Shown here piece after piece: positions 1 through 8,508 of a stretch of DNA of 45,759 nucleotides. The notes beneath the pieces are model-generated. The model saw nothing but the letters and a program-made list of their open reading frames with translations. It did not search any database and had not been told where the DNA came from. How positions within the stretch are numbered: position 1 is the first letter of the stretch; each line of letters opens with the position of its first letter. Origin of the DNA: an uncultured Ruminococcus sp. Lineage in GTDB: Bacteria > Bacillota > Clostridia > RUG12999. The position numbers were made by a program, and so were the translations under genes. The DNA lies in contig CACZWD010000015.1 in NCBI GenBank assembly GCA_902784805.1, positions 1-45,759 of the forward strand. Direction: 5' to 3'.

Positions 1-814
1 AAATTTTATGTCCGAACGCGTCAAGCTTTGTAATTTTGCCTTCGGTTTCGCAAATATTTTTTCCGTCCGCGGTTCTAAGACCTTCGGAAACAGCAATAAC
101 AATATTGTTTTTGGTTTTAAAAATTTCTTCCGTTCTCTGTATAAGCCTTTTCGCTTCAAACGGCACTTCGGGTAAACATATTATATCGGGTCCGTCACAG
201 CCGTCACCTTTTGCAAGAGCTGAAGCCGCTGTCAGCCAGCCTGTATCTCTGCCCATAATTTCAATAACGGTAACGCTTTTAAGGTCGTAAACCGCTGCGT
301 CTCTTATAGTTTCTTTTGTGACAGCCGCAATATATTTTGCGGCGCTTCCGTACCCCGGAGTGTGGTCGGTACTTAAAAGGTCATTATCTATTGTTTTCGG
401 AACACCTATAAACTTCACATCACTGCCTATAAGCTTTCCGTACATAGTAAGCTTATATATTGTATCCATAGAATCATTGCCGCCTATGTATAAAAAAGCG
501 TAAATATCAAGCTCTTTAAATTTTTCAAACAGCTTTTTATATATTTCACTGTCTTTTTCGGGTTCCGGTAATTTAAAACGGCACGAACCGAGGTATGATG
601 ACGGTGTCTGACAAAGAAGGTTAAGTTCTTTTGAAGATTTAATTTTATCCTTTAAATTAACATACTTCCCCTTCAAAAAGCCCTCAATGCCGTTTACCAT
701 ACCGTAAATACTGTCATATTCATAATCCGACGCCTCCATAAAAGCTCCGGCAAGGCTCGCGTTTATAACCGCGGTCGGTCCTCCCGACTGCCCTATTATA
801 ATATTACGTGACAT
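1..814 (-). CDS. 6-phosphofructokinase, pyrophosphate-dependent type (3' end cut by window edge)
   Basis: Phosphorylates fructose 6-phosphate in glycolysis; 271 codons are visible and the C-terminus lies beyond position 1. The N-terminus reads MSRNIIIGQSGGPTAVINAS, the usual glycine-rich nucleotide/pyrophosphate loop. The donor-site motif is GGNDS (ATP enzymes have GGDGS) and the substrate motif is PKTIDND (ATP enzymes have PGTIDND). In this family Asp after GG-N/D and Lys before TIDND mark pyrophosphate as phosphoryl donor, so PPi use is inferred from these residues. The ATG at 814 follows a GAAAGGGAAG ribosome binding site, and a good promoter lies just upstream (851-879). It is transcribed separately from the addA operon behind it. 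Confidence 0.9.
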   Translation of the reverse strand, partial: MSRNIIIGQSGGPTAVINASLAGAFMEASDYEYDSIYGMVNGIEGFLKGKYVNLKDKIKSSKELNLLCQTPSSYLGSCRFKLPEPEKDSEIYKKLFEKFKELDIYAFLYIGGNDSMDTIYKLTMYGKLIGSDVKFIGVPKTIDNDLLSTDHTPGYGSAAKYIAAVTKETIRDAAVYDLKSVTVIEIMGRDTGWLTAASALAKGDGCDGPDIICLPEVPFEAKRLIQRTEEIFKTKNNIVIAVSEGLRTADGKNICETEGKITKLDAFGHKI

Positions 815-850
815 AAAAACTTCCCTTTCATTTCATTTTTCCCGAATATT

Positions 851-879
851 ATTTTACCATAAGCATTAAAGCTTGTCAA
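851..879 (-). promoter_or_regulatory. sigma-A promoter of the phosphofructokinase gene
   Basis: On the minus strand TTGACA (874-879) and TAAAAT (851-856) are separated by 17 bases, 37 bases before the start codon. Confidence 0.8.
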
Positions 880-910
880 CAAAACAATTGTTTTTTCGCA
901 ATAAAATTCC

Positions 911-3900
911 TTAAAACTCTACTTTTTTAAGCTTTCCGCGTCTCAAAAAGTACAAATATGTTCCGCCGACTTTTTTGCCTGTGATTTTTTCCGCCGCAAC
1001 ACTGTAAAGCTCAAGCTGTCTGCGGTACAAATCTTCAAGCTCGGCATCGCTCATATTTTTGCTTTCGGTTTTATAATCAATTATATAGCATTTGTCCTCA
1101 TAAACAAACAAACAGTCAATTATACCCTGCAAAAGCACATTTTCTTCTTTAAGGCTTTCGTCATTAGTCGGAACATCACCGCTTACGCTTATATTAAAAG
1201 GTATCTCACGGTATATCGGAAAACCTTTTTCGGCGGATTTTCTGAGCCGCTCACAAATATCCGAATTTAAAAAGCGTAAAATTACACCGTTATCCAAAGT
1301 GTCAAGCTCTTTCTCGGTCGCAAACGCCTCTTTTATCAGCATCTTTTTACAAGCCGAAAGCCCGGCTTCAAAATCAGCAGCCGTAAAATCAATGAAACGC
1401 AAAATCAAATGATAAAGCGTACCGGTTTCAGCCGCGCTCAGCTTCTCGCCCCGCATAAATACAGGAAGCTTTTCGTCAAATTTTTTAAGCACCGAACGAC
1501 TTTCTCCATTCTCGGCATCAAACCTGTGCTTCAGCTCCGTTACCGAATATTTTGAAGCAAGACCGCAGCTTTTGATATACGGATATTTATAAGAAAGTCT
1601 CCGGGCAACCTCTGCCTCGGTTTGTGCCGAAGCGCAAAAGGTTTTGTCTTCGTATTTAAACAAAAGGGCTTCGCTTTTTTCCTTTAAATCTTCGGGGCTT
1701 ACTACACTTGCTTTTAACCCCGATGCCTTATCCGAAACAGATAGAACAAGCCAATCAAAAAATGAATTTGCTTCATCGGGACTTTTCGTACCCACATAAC
1801 CCTTCTCATACGCTTCAAGAAGCGCTTCGGATTTTTTATCGCCCTGCATAGTCAAAAACAGCTTCTCTCTCGCTCTTGTCATGGCAACATATAGTACTCT
1901 CATCTCTTCGGATAAAAAATCAAGCTTGATTTTGTATGTAACGGCATATTTTGACACCAGCGGATACTTTATTTTTTTCCCGGCATCAAAGCAGCTGCAG
2001 CCTATACCGTAATTTTTATCAAAAAACAATTCGCCTTTTGTGTAATCCCCGCCGTTAAACTTGTTTCCTATCCCCATAACAAACACAATGGGAAACTCAA
2101 GCCCTTTGGATTTATGTATGCTCATAATCCTTACAACGTTGCAGGCATCCGAAAGAGTTTTCGCGGTTTCGTTTCCTCTTTCTTTGCCTTGCTGCTCATT
2201 AATATATTTTAAAAACGCGAACAGCCCTTTAACATCAGCGTTTTCAAAACGTCTCCCGTGTTCCGTAAACAGCTCAATATTCGCAAGACGGTTTTTGCCG
2301 CCCGGTAGCGCCGAAATATACGCTTCAAACGCTGTGTCTTCCATTATGCGGGCAATCAAAGCCGTAACGGGCGCTACTCTCGAAAATGCGCGCCAGCCCG
2401 CTATCATATCAATAAATTTTTTGCATTTTTCCGCAAGCTCATCTTCGCCCTTTGAACACTCTTTAACCGCGTTATAAAAATACGCTTTTTCCTTACATTT
2501 TCTGATTTCTAAAAGCTCATTTTCATCAAAGCCGCCCGGAAGGCTTCTCATAAAGCCGATAAGCGGTATATCCTGCAGCGGATTATCCGTAATCATAAGC
2601 ATTGAAATCAGCAGTTCCGTTTCATGAGCGTCAAAAAGTCCGCTGCCAACGTCCGAAAAATAAGGAATATCAAAAGCTTTAAACTCTGCTTCAATATCTT
2701 CCGTTCTGCCTCTCGGGCTTCTGAGAAGCACGGCAAAATCTCTGTATTCGGCAGGCCGGTATTTCTTTTTCCCGACATCAAACACCATAAATTTACCGAC
2801 TGTTTCACGTATTTTGCAGGCAACAAGCCTTGCTTCAAGCCCTATTTTCGTATCAAGAACATCATCGTCCGCTTCAAGTGTACTTACAGAAAGAATTTCG
2901 GGATTTCTTATATAACCATCATTTTCAAAAGGCGGATATTCAAATCCCGCTTTAAGTGCTTCTTCATCGGTATAGTTAATATCACCAAGCTTTTCACTCA
3001 TTATTTTTTCAAAAAGGTTGTTTACAAGGTTTACAACCTCTTTTCGGCTACGGAAATTTTTATTCAGCATAATTTTCTGCTGTAAACCGCTGTCCGAATA
3101 TGAATGGAGCTTACCTATAAAAATTGACGGTTCCGCCTGTCTGAACTTATATATGCTTTGTTTGACATCGCCCACCATAAACATATTATGACTTTTCCCG
3201 TCCGTGCGCCTTGCTATTGCCGCAAAAATTGCCTCCTGTACCGAGTTGCAATCCTGATATTCATCAACATATATTTCATCAAATTTTTCACGCAATTCTT
3301 CCGCAACCGGTAATTTTTCGTCCTGTAAAAGTGATAGCGCAATATGCTCAAAATCGCCAAAATCAATTACGTTTTTTTCTTTTTTTTCCAGCGCGAATTT
3401 ATCACCGAAGCTTTTTACGCACTCATAAAAGAGTTTTAAATACGGATAAACTTTTTTAAGTCCCGATATTATTTCGGCTGATGAAAATATTTCCGTTTCG
3501 GCAATAATACTGTCAACCTTTTTTTTCAGTTTATCTCTTTTCGCTTTTATTAAAGCTGATATTTCTTCATCACAGTCTTTGTTTTTCCTGCCTATACTGC
3601 CCCATTTGCAGTCTCCCGCGGTCTTTCTTATATCCTCCCACCTTCCGCCAAGCACTGCAATCATTTTTGCTGTTTTATTGCAGTCATCATAAAGCGCGTC
3701 CGTATATCCCGTAACATTTCCGATATCCGCAAGCTTTATAAGCTCTTCGTTTTCGTTTTTTATATCGGAAAATGCACGCCTGTATTTTTCTTTTAAAAGC
3801 TCAACCCATTCAAGACTATCCGCAATTTCTTCTTCATTTTCACCATATTTTTCATAAAGTCTTACGACATTGTATTTTTCAGTCTGTTCTTCAAGCCATA

Positions 3901-4462
3901 AAAGCGGATTTTCAAAGCTTCTTATGTATTTATACCTTTTAATTATTTCGCCCGCGAGCTTCTCATCGTTTTCGCATGAAAGCCATCTTGCCATATCCGA
4001 AAACGCTTTTCCGTATAAGCCGTACATTTCATTTACAACCTCAATTGCAAGCTTTGCCTGCATAAGCTCGCCTTCCGTACTGTCAAGAATACCAAAAGAC
4101 GGGTCCATATCTATAAGATGAAAATTACTTTTTATTATATTCAGGCAAAAACTGTGAATTGTCATTATGCTTGCTTTTGAAATCATTGTAAGCTGCCTTG
4201 CCGCAAGCTCGCTTTCAGGATTTTTCACAAGGTTTTCACGCAGCTTATCTATTATTCTCTGACGCATTTCCGCAGCCGCAGCGTTTGTAAAAGTTACAAT
4301 AAGGAGCTTTTCAACCGGCACAGGGTTTTCCTCATCTGTAACACGTTTAAGTACCCGTTCCGACAAAACCGCTGTCTTACCCGAACCTGCCGCGGCCGAA
4401 ACAAGAAGGTCGCAGTCACGCTTTTCTATTGCTTCTTGCTGCTGAGTTGTCCATCTTGGCAT
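911..4462 (-). CDS. addA: AddA, ATP-dependent helicase/nuclease subunit A
   Basis: Large subunit of the AddAB helicase-nuclease, the Gram-positive counterpart of RecBCD; it resects double-strand breaks and stops at Chi. 1183 residues. The UvrD-like helicase core shows Walker A GSGKT (residues 26-30), Walker B/motif II VDEYQD and motif VI MTRAREKL. The C-terminal RecB-type nuclease shows a conserved His (TGTLYHLILRF) and the GIIDC...IIDYKTE active-site strand. The ATG at 4462 is preferred over one 36 bases upstream because it overlaps the addB stop codon as TAATG and sits 7 bases behind AGGAGGAG. Coupled translation with addB is therefore likely. No clear terminator was seen after the stop codon. 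Confidence 0.96.
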   Translation of the reverse strand: MPRWTTQQQEAIEKRDCDLLVSAAAGSGKTAVLSERVLKRVTDEENPVPVEKLLIVTFTNAAAAEMRQRIIDKLRENLVKNPESELAARQLTMISKASIMTIHSFCLNIIKSNFHLIDMDPSFGILDSTEGELMQAKLAIEVVNEMYGLYGKAFSDMARWLSCENDEKLAGEIIKRYKYIRSFENPLLWLEEQTEKYNVVRLYEKYGENEEEIADSLEWVELLKEKYRRAFSDIKNENEELIKLADIGNVTGYTDALYDDCNKTAKMIAVLGGRWEDIRKTAGDCKWGSIGRKNKDCDEEISALIKAKRDKLKKKVDSIIAETEIFSSAEIISGLKKVYPYLKLFYECVKSFGDKFALEKKEKNVIDFGDFEHIALSLLQDEKLPVAEELREKFDEIYVDEYQDCNSVQEAIFAAIARRTDGKSHNMFMVGDVKQSIYKFRQAEPSIFIGKLHSYSDSGLQQKIMLNKNFRSRKEVVNLVNNLFEKIMSEKLGDINYTDEEALKAGFEYPPFENDGYIRNPEILSVSTLEADDDVLDTKIGLEARLVACKIRETVGKFMVFDVGKKKYRPAEYRDFAVLLRSPRGRTEDIEAEFKAFDIPYFSDVGSGLFDAHETELLISMLMITDNPLQDIPLIGFMRSLPGGFDENELLEIRKCKEKAYFYNAVKECSKGEDELAEKCKKFIDMIAGWRAFSRVAPVTALIARIMEDTAFEAYISALPGGKNRLANIELFTEHGRRFENADVKGLFAFLKYINEQQGKERGNETAKTLSDACNVVRIMSIHKSKGLEFPIVFVMGIGNKFNGGDYTKGELFFDKNYGIGCSCFDAGKKIKYPLVSKYAVTYKIKLDFLSEEMRVLYVAMTRAREKLFLTMQGDKKSEALLEAYEKGYVGTKSPDEANSFFDWLVLSVSDKASGLKASVVSPEDLKEKSEALLFKYEDKTFCASAQTEAEVARRLSYKYPYIKSCGLASKYSVTELKHRFDAENGESRSVLKKFDEKLPVFMRGEKLSAAETGTLYHLILRFIDFTAADFEAGLSACKKMLIKEAFATEKELDTLDNGVILRFLNSDICERLRKSAEKGFPIYREIPFNISVSGDVPTNDESLKEENVLLQGIIDCLFVYEDKCYIIDYKTESKNMSDAELEDLYRRQLELYSVAAEKITGKKVGGTYLYFLRRGKLKKVEF

Positions 4463-7400
4463 TACTGCTCTCCTCCTTCTTCCGATATTTTTTCCCACGC
4501 CGTAAAATTATCCATTTTTTTAAGGCGTTCATAACTGTTGCAAAGCGCCCCGTCAAAATGGCATACTGATTTATAATCACAATATTTGCACGGGCTGTAA
4601 TCGCCTAATTTTACCGGTCTGACGTCAATTTTTCCGGCAAGCATTTCAGCGCTTATCTTTTTTAAAGTTCGTTTAATGTGCTTGTTCATTTTTTCAAATT
4701 GCTCAAAGCTCGCAATTTTTGAATAAGCTCCAAAACTGCCGTCGGCTTTGATTTTTACCGGAAGCAGACTTTTGCCGTCCCCAATATTACTATCCATTTT
4801 TCTGATTATTTCGGCGTCGGCAGCGAGCAGCCCGTCTGCCTTGTATTCTGCCTCATTAAGCGTTTTGGCTTCCTCCCGCGTCAAGTCTCTTCCCGTTTTT
4901 ACAATCGGGTCAAAAAGCCTGAAATATAACATTCCTGCGCTTATACCGTACTCCTGCTCCGTAAGACTTTCAAGATACACGGCAAGCTGTAAGCTTAATC
5001 CGTAATATACCTTCGCAATACTAAAATTCTGCTCGCCCGACTTATAATCAATAACTCTTATAAATTTCCGTCCGTTTTCGTCGGTGTAAATATCGCTTCT
5101 GTCAATTTTCCCCCGTAACTTAACCTTTTTCCCACCGACAACCAATTCAATAGCGTTATATTTTCCGCCGTCGCCAAAGCTTATTTCATATCCCATAGGA
5201 ATAAATTCTCCGGCTTTAAGCTGCGCCGCAATCATACAAGCGGAGGTTTTAACCGTTTCTTTAAGGCGTAAAGCCGCCCAGATTTGCCTTTCTTCGGGTT
5301 TTTCAAACTCACGGAAAAAATCATTAATTTTCTCGTCCGCAATCTTTTCGGCGTTTTCGTTTATCCATTCGTCCGCAGCTTCCTGCCAGCTGCCAATTTC
5401 GTTTTTAACTTTATATGAAAGCGCTTCTATTACGCTGTGCATAACAGAACCCGCGTTTGCGCTTTGCATTACAGCCTCGGCTCTCGGTGAAACATCAAGC
5501 ATATAGCTGACATAATACATAAACGGGCATCTTCTGTAACTTTCAAGCCTCGAAACCGAGGTGCGCATATCACCTTTATATATCTCACTGAGAATTGACT
5601 CAGACAGTTTTTTCGTTTCGTTCCTATATTCAGCGCTTTTTTCTACCATTTCGTATTTCAGATTGCTGTGGTGTTTAAACCATTTTTCAAGAGCATCCGT
5701 AATTTCGGCGGTTTTCGCTTCCGGTTTTCGCTTCTGCCGAGCAAGCACCTCAAGCGCTGTCTTGCTCGTAACAATTTTATCTATACCGTCCCGGTCTTCC
5801 GTTACAGTATCAAGCTCACAAACCCTCGGCAGCAAATTCTTTACTTTTCGGAGAAGTGAGGAAGGAGCCAACGATTCACCGACGTTATCGGTCAAAGGAT
5901 ATGTAAGATATAGTTTCTCTGAAGGTGATAAAAGCGCGTCATATACTGTAAATTCTTCATCAAGCATACGGCTTACGGTATCGGGTGCCATATTAAGCCC
6001 AAGCTCTTCAAGCTTTTTCCTTTCATCATCTTTAATTATTCCCTCACCGGAAAAAATTTCCGGGAAAACGCCTTCGTTTACGCCAATAATAAACATTATT
6101 TTCGCGTTATGCGCCTTGCTTCTTTTTACATCGGTAATCGTCACGCTATCTGCCGAAGTCGGAATAATTCCAACCTTATGCGCTTCAAATGCCGCTTTGA
6201 GCATAGCTTCAAATTCCGCAATGTCCGTTTCCGTATTGTCACCCGAAACAGCATATATTTCATCAAAAGAAGCTATCACAGCATCATATATCTGCGTATA
6301 TCTTGCCGCCAGATCCGCGTTTTCTGTTTCCGACAGCCTTCTTGCGTTTTCCTCAATTCTATCGTAAAAATTAATTTCCGCCATAAAATTAAGCATTGCA
6401 GCTATATAGGCTCTGACAGTCTTTCCTTCTTTAAGGCTTTTTTCAAGAGCAATAACCGGTTCACTTATTTTCTTTCTTATGAGGTTAATTTCTTTTACGG
6501 TTTCCTCATCAAAGCCTTTTGGAGTATATTTCCATTCCTTGTCACTTTTCCAGCTTGAGCCTCTTATACCCGTACATAAGATATAGTTTTCAAGCAAATC
6601 GGTTTCATCGGCCTGCGCATTATGCCAGCCTGTTTTAAGATATGCGAATATACTGTCATAATCCCAATTTTTAAGTATAAAAACTTCAGCCGCAATATTT
6701 TTATATGTATCAATATTCCGTGCCGCAACAGTAAAATCCCGAAACCGCAAATTACAGTCACGCACATAGGATATAATTGTCCTTGCAGCGTAATTAAGCT
6801 CAGCATTAAAATTTAATGCGCTGACAATTTCGATATTCTTAACCTCGCCGCCAAAAGGTACAAAAGTGCTGTTACGAAGATTTTTTTCGAGATGCAAAAA
6901 TGCCGCATCTTTTAATAAAGTATTTGACAAAAAAACAGGCTTTTCCGCTTTTATACCGTATTTTTTACATAATTCTGTCAATTTCTCCGCGGTTTTTATC
7001 TGTCCCCCAAAAATAGTTCTGCCGCTCCTCGGCATAGTCAGTCTGTCTGCGCAAAGTGTAATTTTTACATCCGCTTGCTTTGCCAGCTCACCAATAACCG
7101 CAAGCTCCTGCGGAGTAAAGCCTTCAAATTCATCTATTAAAAAAACACTATTCTTGAAATATCCTCCGGATTTTGCTATTATTCCCGCAAGTAATGTAAG
7201 CTCATCTTCGGGGTCGGTAAATACATTCATTGTTTCTTTAACATATTCGCCATAAATCTTTGCGATATCCTGCATTTTGACTTTAAGAAAAGTATTGTCT
7301 TCAAGCTTGTCCGCAATTTCTTTAATTTTTTCGGCAGAATTATTATACCTTTTAAATTCCGAAAAAAGCGTAGCCAAAATATCAGTAAATCCGGCATACT

Positions 7401-7734
7401 TTGAGGCTGATTTCAGCATTTTAAGACTATCGCCGCATTTTCGCGCGGCACGTGAAATAAGTATCTTTTTCCCCGGTTCGCTGAGTCTCGGCAAAAGAGC
7501 ACCGCCTATATTACTTATAACATAATGAAAAAGCCTCTTAAACGATAAAACCTCAACTGTTTTGGGACTTATTATGCCAAGCCTTTCTACAAGCGTCTTT
7601 TCGGTTTCATACGAATATTGTTCCGGAACAATAAAAAAAACTTTTTTATCTGTTTCTTTCCAGACTTTTTCTGCAATTTTAAGTTGGTATTCACTTTTCC
7701 CGCTGTTTTTTACGCCATAAATAATTTGTATCAT
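4462..7734 (-). CDS. addB: AddB, ATP-dependent helicase/nuclease subunit B
   Basis: Partner of AddA; carries the second RecB-type nuclease and the Chi-recognising inactivated helicase fold. 1090 residues, slightly shorter than the Bacillus protein. The N-terminus has the Walker A loop GVKNSGKS. The [4Fe-4S] cluster ligands are visible: one Cys in SYRRCPFMYY (about residue 770) and three at the C-terminus in CKYCDYKSVC (residues 1049, 1052, 1058). The nuclease strand is VIDYKSG. The ATG at 7734 has only a weak GGGGTTGG site in front. The gene overlaps addA at its stop codon and follows the LUD gene by 21 bases, so the three genes form one operon. Confidence 0.95.
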   Translation of the reverse strand: MIQIIYGVKNSGKSEYQLKIAEKVWKETDKKVFFIVPEQYSYETEKTLVERLGIISPKTVEVLSFKRLFHYVISNIGGALLPRLSEPGKKILISRAARKCGDSLKMLKSASKYAGFTDILATLFSEFKRYNNSAEKIKEIADKLEDNTFLKVKMQDIAKIYGEYVKETMNVFTDPEDELTLLAGIIAKSGGYFKNSVFLIDEFEGFTPQELAVIGELAKQADVKITLCADRLTMPRSGRTIFGGQIKTAEKLTELCKKYGIKAEKPVFLSNTLLKDAAFLHLEKNLRNSTFVPFGGEVKNIEIVSALNFNAELNYAARTIISYVRDCNLRFRDFTVAARNIDTYKNIAAEVFILKNWDYDSIFAYLKTGWHNAQADETDLLENYILCTGIRGSSWKSDKEWKYTPKGFDEETVKEINLIRKKISEPVIALEKSLKEGKTVRAYIAAMLNFMAEINFYDRIEENARRLSETENADLAARYTQIYDAVIASFDEIYAVSGDNTETDIAEFEAMLKAAFEAHKVGIIPTSADSVTITDVKRSKAHNAKIMFIIGVNEGVFPEIFSGEGIIKDDERKKLEELGLNMAPDTVSRMLDEEFTVYDALLSPSEKLYLTYPLTDNVGESLAPSSLLRKVKNLLPRVCELDTVTEDRDGIDKIVTSKTALEVLARQKRKPEAKTAEITDALEKWFKHHSNLKYEMVEKSAEYRNETKKLSESILSEIYKGDMRTSVSRLESYRRCPFMYYVSYMLDVSPRAEAVMQSANAGSVMHSVIEALSYKVKNEIGSWQEAADEWINENAEKIADEKINDFFREFEKPEERQIWAALRLKETVKTSACMIAAQLKAGEFIPMGYEISFGDGGKYNAIELVVGGKKVKLRGKIDRSDIYTDENGRKFIRVIDYKSGEQNFSIAKVYYGLSLQLAVYLESLTEQEYGISAGMLYFRLFDPIVKTGRDLTREEAKTLNEAEYKADGLLAADAEIIRKMDSNIGDGKSLLPVKIKADGSFGAYSKIASFEQFEKMNKHIKRTLKKISAEMLAGKIDVRPVKLGDYSPCKYCDYKSVCHFDGALCNSYERLKKMDNFTAWEKISEEGGEQ

Positions 7735-7755
7735 TAAACCAACCCCGCAAAAAAA

Positions 7756-8394
7756 TTAATAACCTACGTCTTCTCCGACAAAAATAACATTTATCCTGCC
7801 TTTAACTCTCTGCATATCACATATAAGCCTTGTACAGCATATTCTGCCGTCGCTCGTGCATCCGTCATAGCTTGCGTCATTTACCGCGCAATGTCCTTTA
7901 ATTTTACAATATGTATCACACGAAAGGCGGACACAATTTTTTGGACAAGCAATATTTTTAACTCTTAAAACCGCCTCATCTATATTTTTGACAATTTTGT
8001 TTTTACCCACAACCATAATAACTTTTTCGGGACCGAAAGCGATTGCCGCAACACGGTTTGCGTTACCGTCAACATTATAAAGTTCTCCTTCCTCCGTAAC
8101 GGCATTTGAGCTGCAAAGATAAGCATCGGCAAAAAAAGATTCTCTGTAAATTTTTCCAATTCCTTCCCTCGATAAACCTTCTTTATATCTGTCAATAAAA
8201 TTATATCTTCCGCTCCTTAAATGCTCAATCACACCACATTCAAAAAGGCTCATCGAACCTCCGACAGCAACACTTGCTCCTTCCTTTAAAATACTTTCAA
8301 TAATCGGAACAACATCTTCCTTTTTTTCCGCGTAAAAAGCGTTCATTCTGTTTTTTTCAATCGCCTGCATAGTTCTTTTAATTATTTCTTCCAT
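7756..8394 (-). CDS. LUD-domain protein (LutC/YkgG family, lactate-utilization-like)
   Basis: 212 residues matching the LUD fold: an N-terminal helix, the VAVGGSMSLFECGVIEHL segment, then the AYLCSSNAVTEEGELYNVDG core that is typical of the family. The C-terminal 60 residues are rich in Cys (about ten), which could bind a metal or Fe-S cluster. LutC-type proteins take part in L-lactate oxidation with Fe-S partners. Here no lutA/lutB neighbours are present; instead the gene is first in an operon with addB-addA, so the physiological role is open. The ATG at 8394 has GAAAGGA about 12 bases upstream. Confidence 0.8.
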   Translation of the reverse strand: MEEIIKRTMQAIEKNRMNAFYAEKKEDVVPIIESILKEGASVAVGGSMSLFECGVIEHLRSGRYNFIDRYKEGLSREGIGKIYRESFFADAYLCSSNAVTEEGELYNVDGNANRVAAIAFGPEKVIMVVGKNKIVKNIDEAVLRVKNIACPKNCVRLSCDTYCKIKGHCAVNDASYDGCTSDGRICCTRLICDMQRVKGRINVIFVGEDVGY

Positions 8395-8452
8395 TTTTTA
8401 TAACCATTCCTTTCTAAGGCATAAAACAACAAATAACATAATCCCCATATCC

Positions 8453-8490
8453 AAAAAACACCTCCAAAAGAATATCCTTCGGAGGTGTTT
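8453..8490 (-). terminator. Rho-independent terminator of the SLH gene
   Basis: On the minus strand a 10-bp stem AAACACCTCC/GGAGGTGTTT (8456-8465 with 8481-8490) is followed by a run of T, 18 bases after the stop codon of the SLH gene. Confidence 0.88.
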
Positions 8491-8508
8491 AGGCATTAAA
8501 TCAATTTT

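Noticed and set aside
2061-2477. Open frame of 138 codons opposite addA
   Set aside because: It is an antisense shadow of the helicase gene, with low-complexity Ser/Leu composition and no family match. The long frames opposite addB and thrS are rejected for the same reason.
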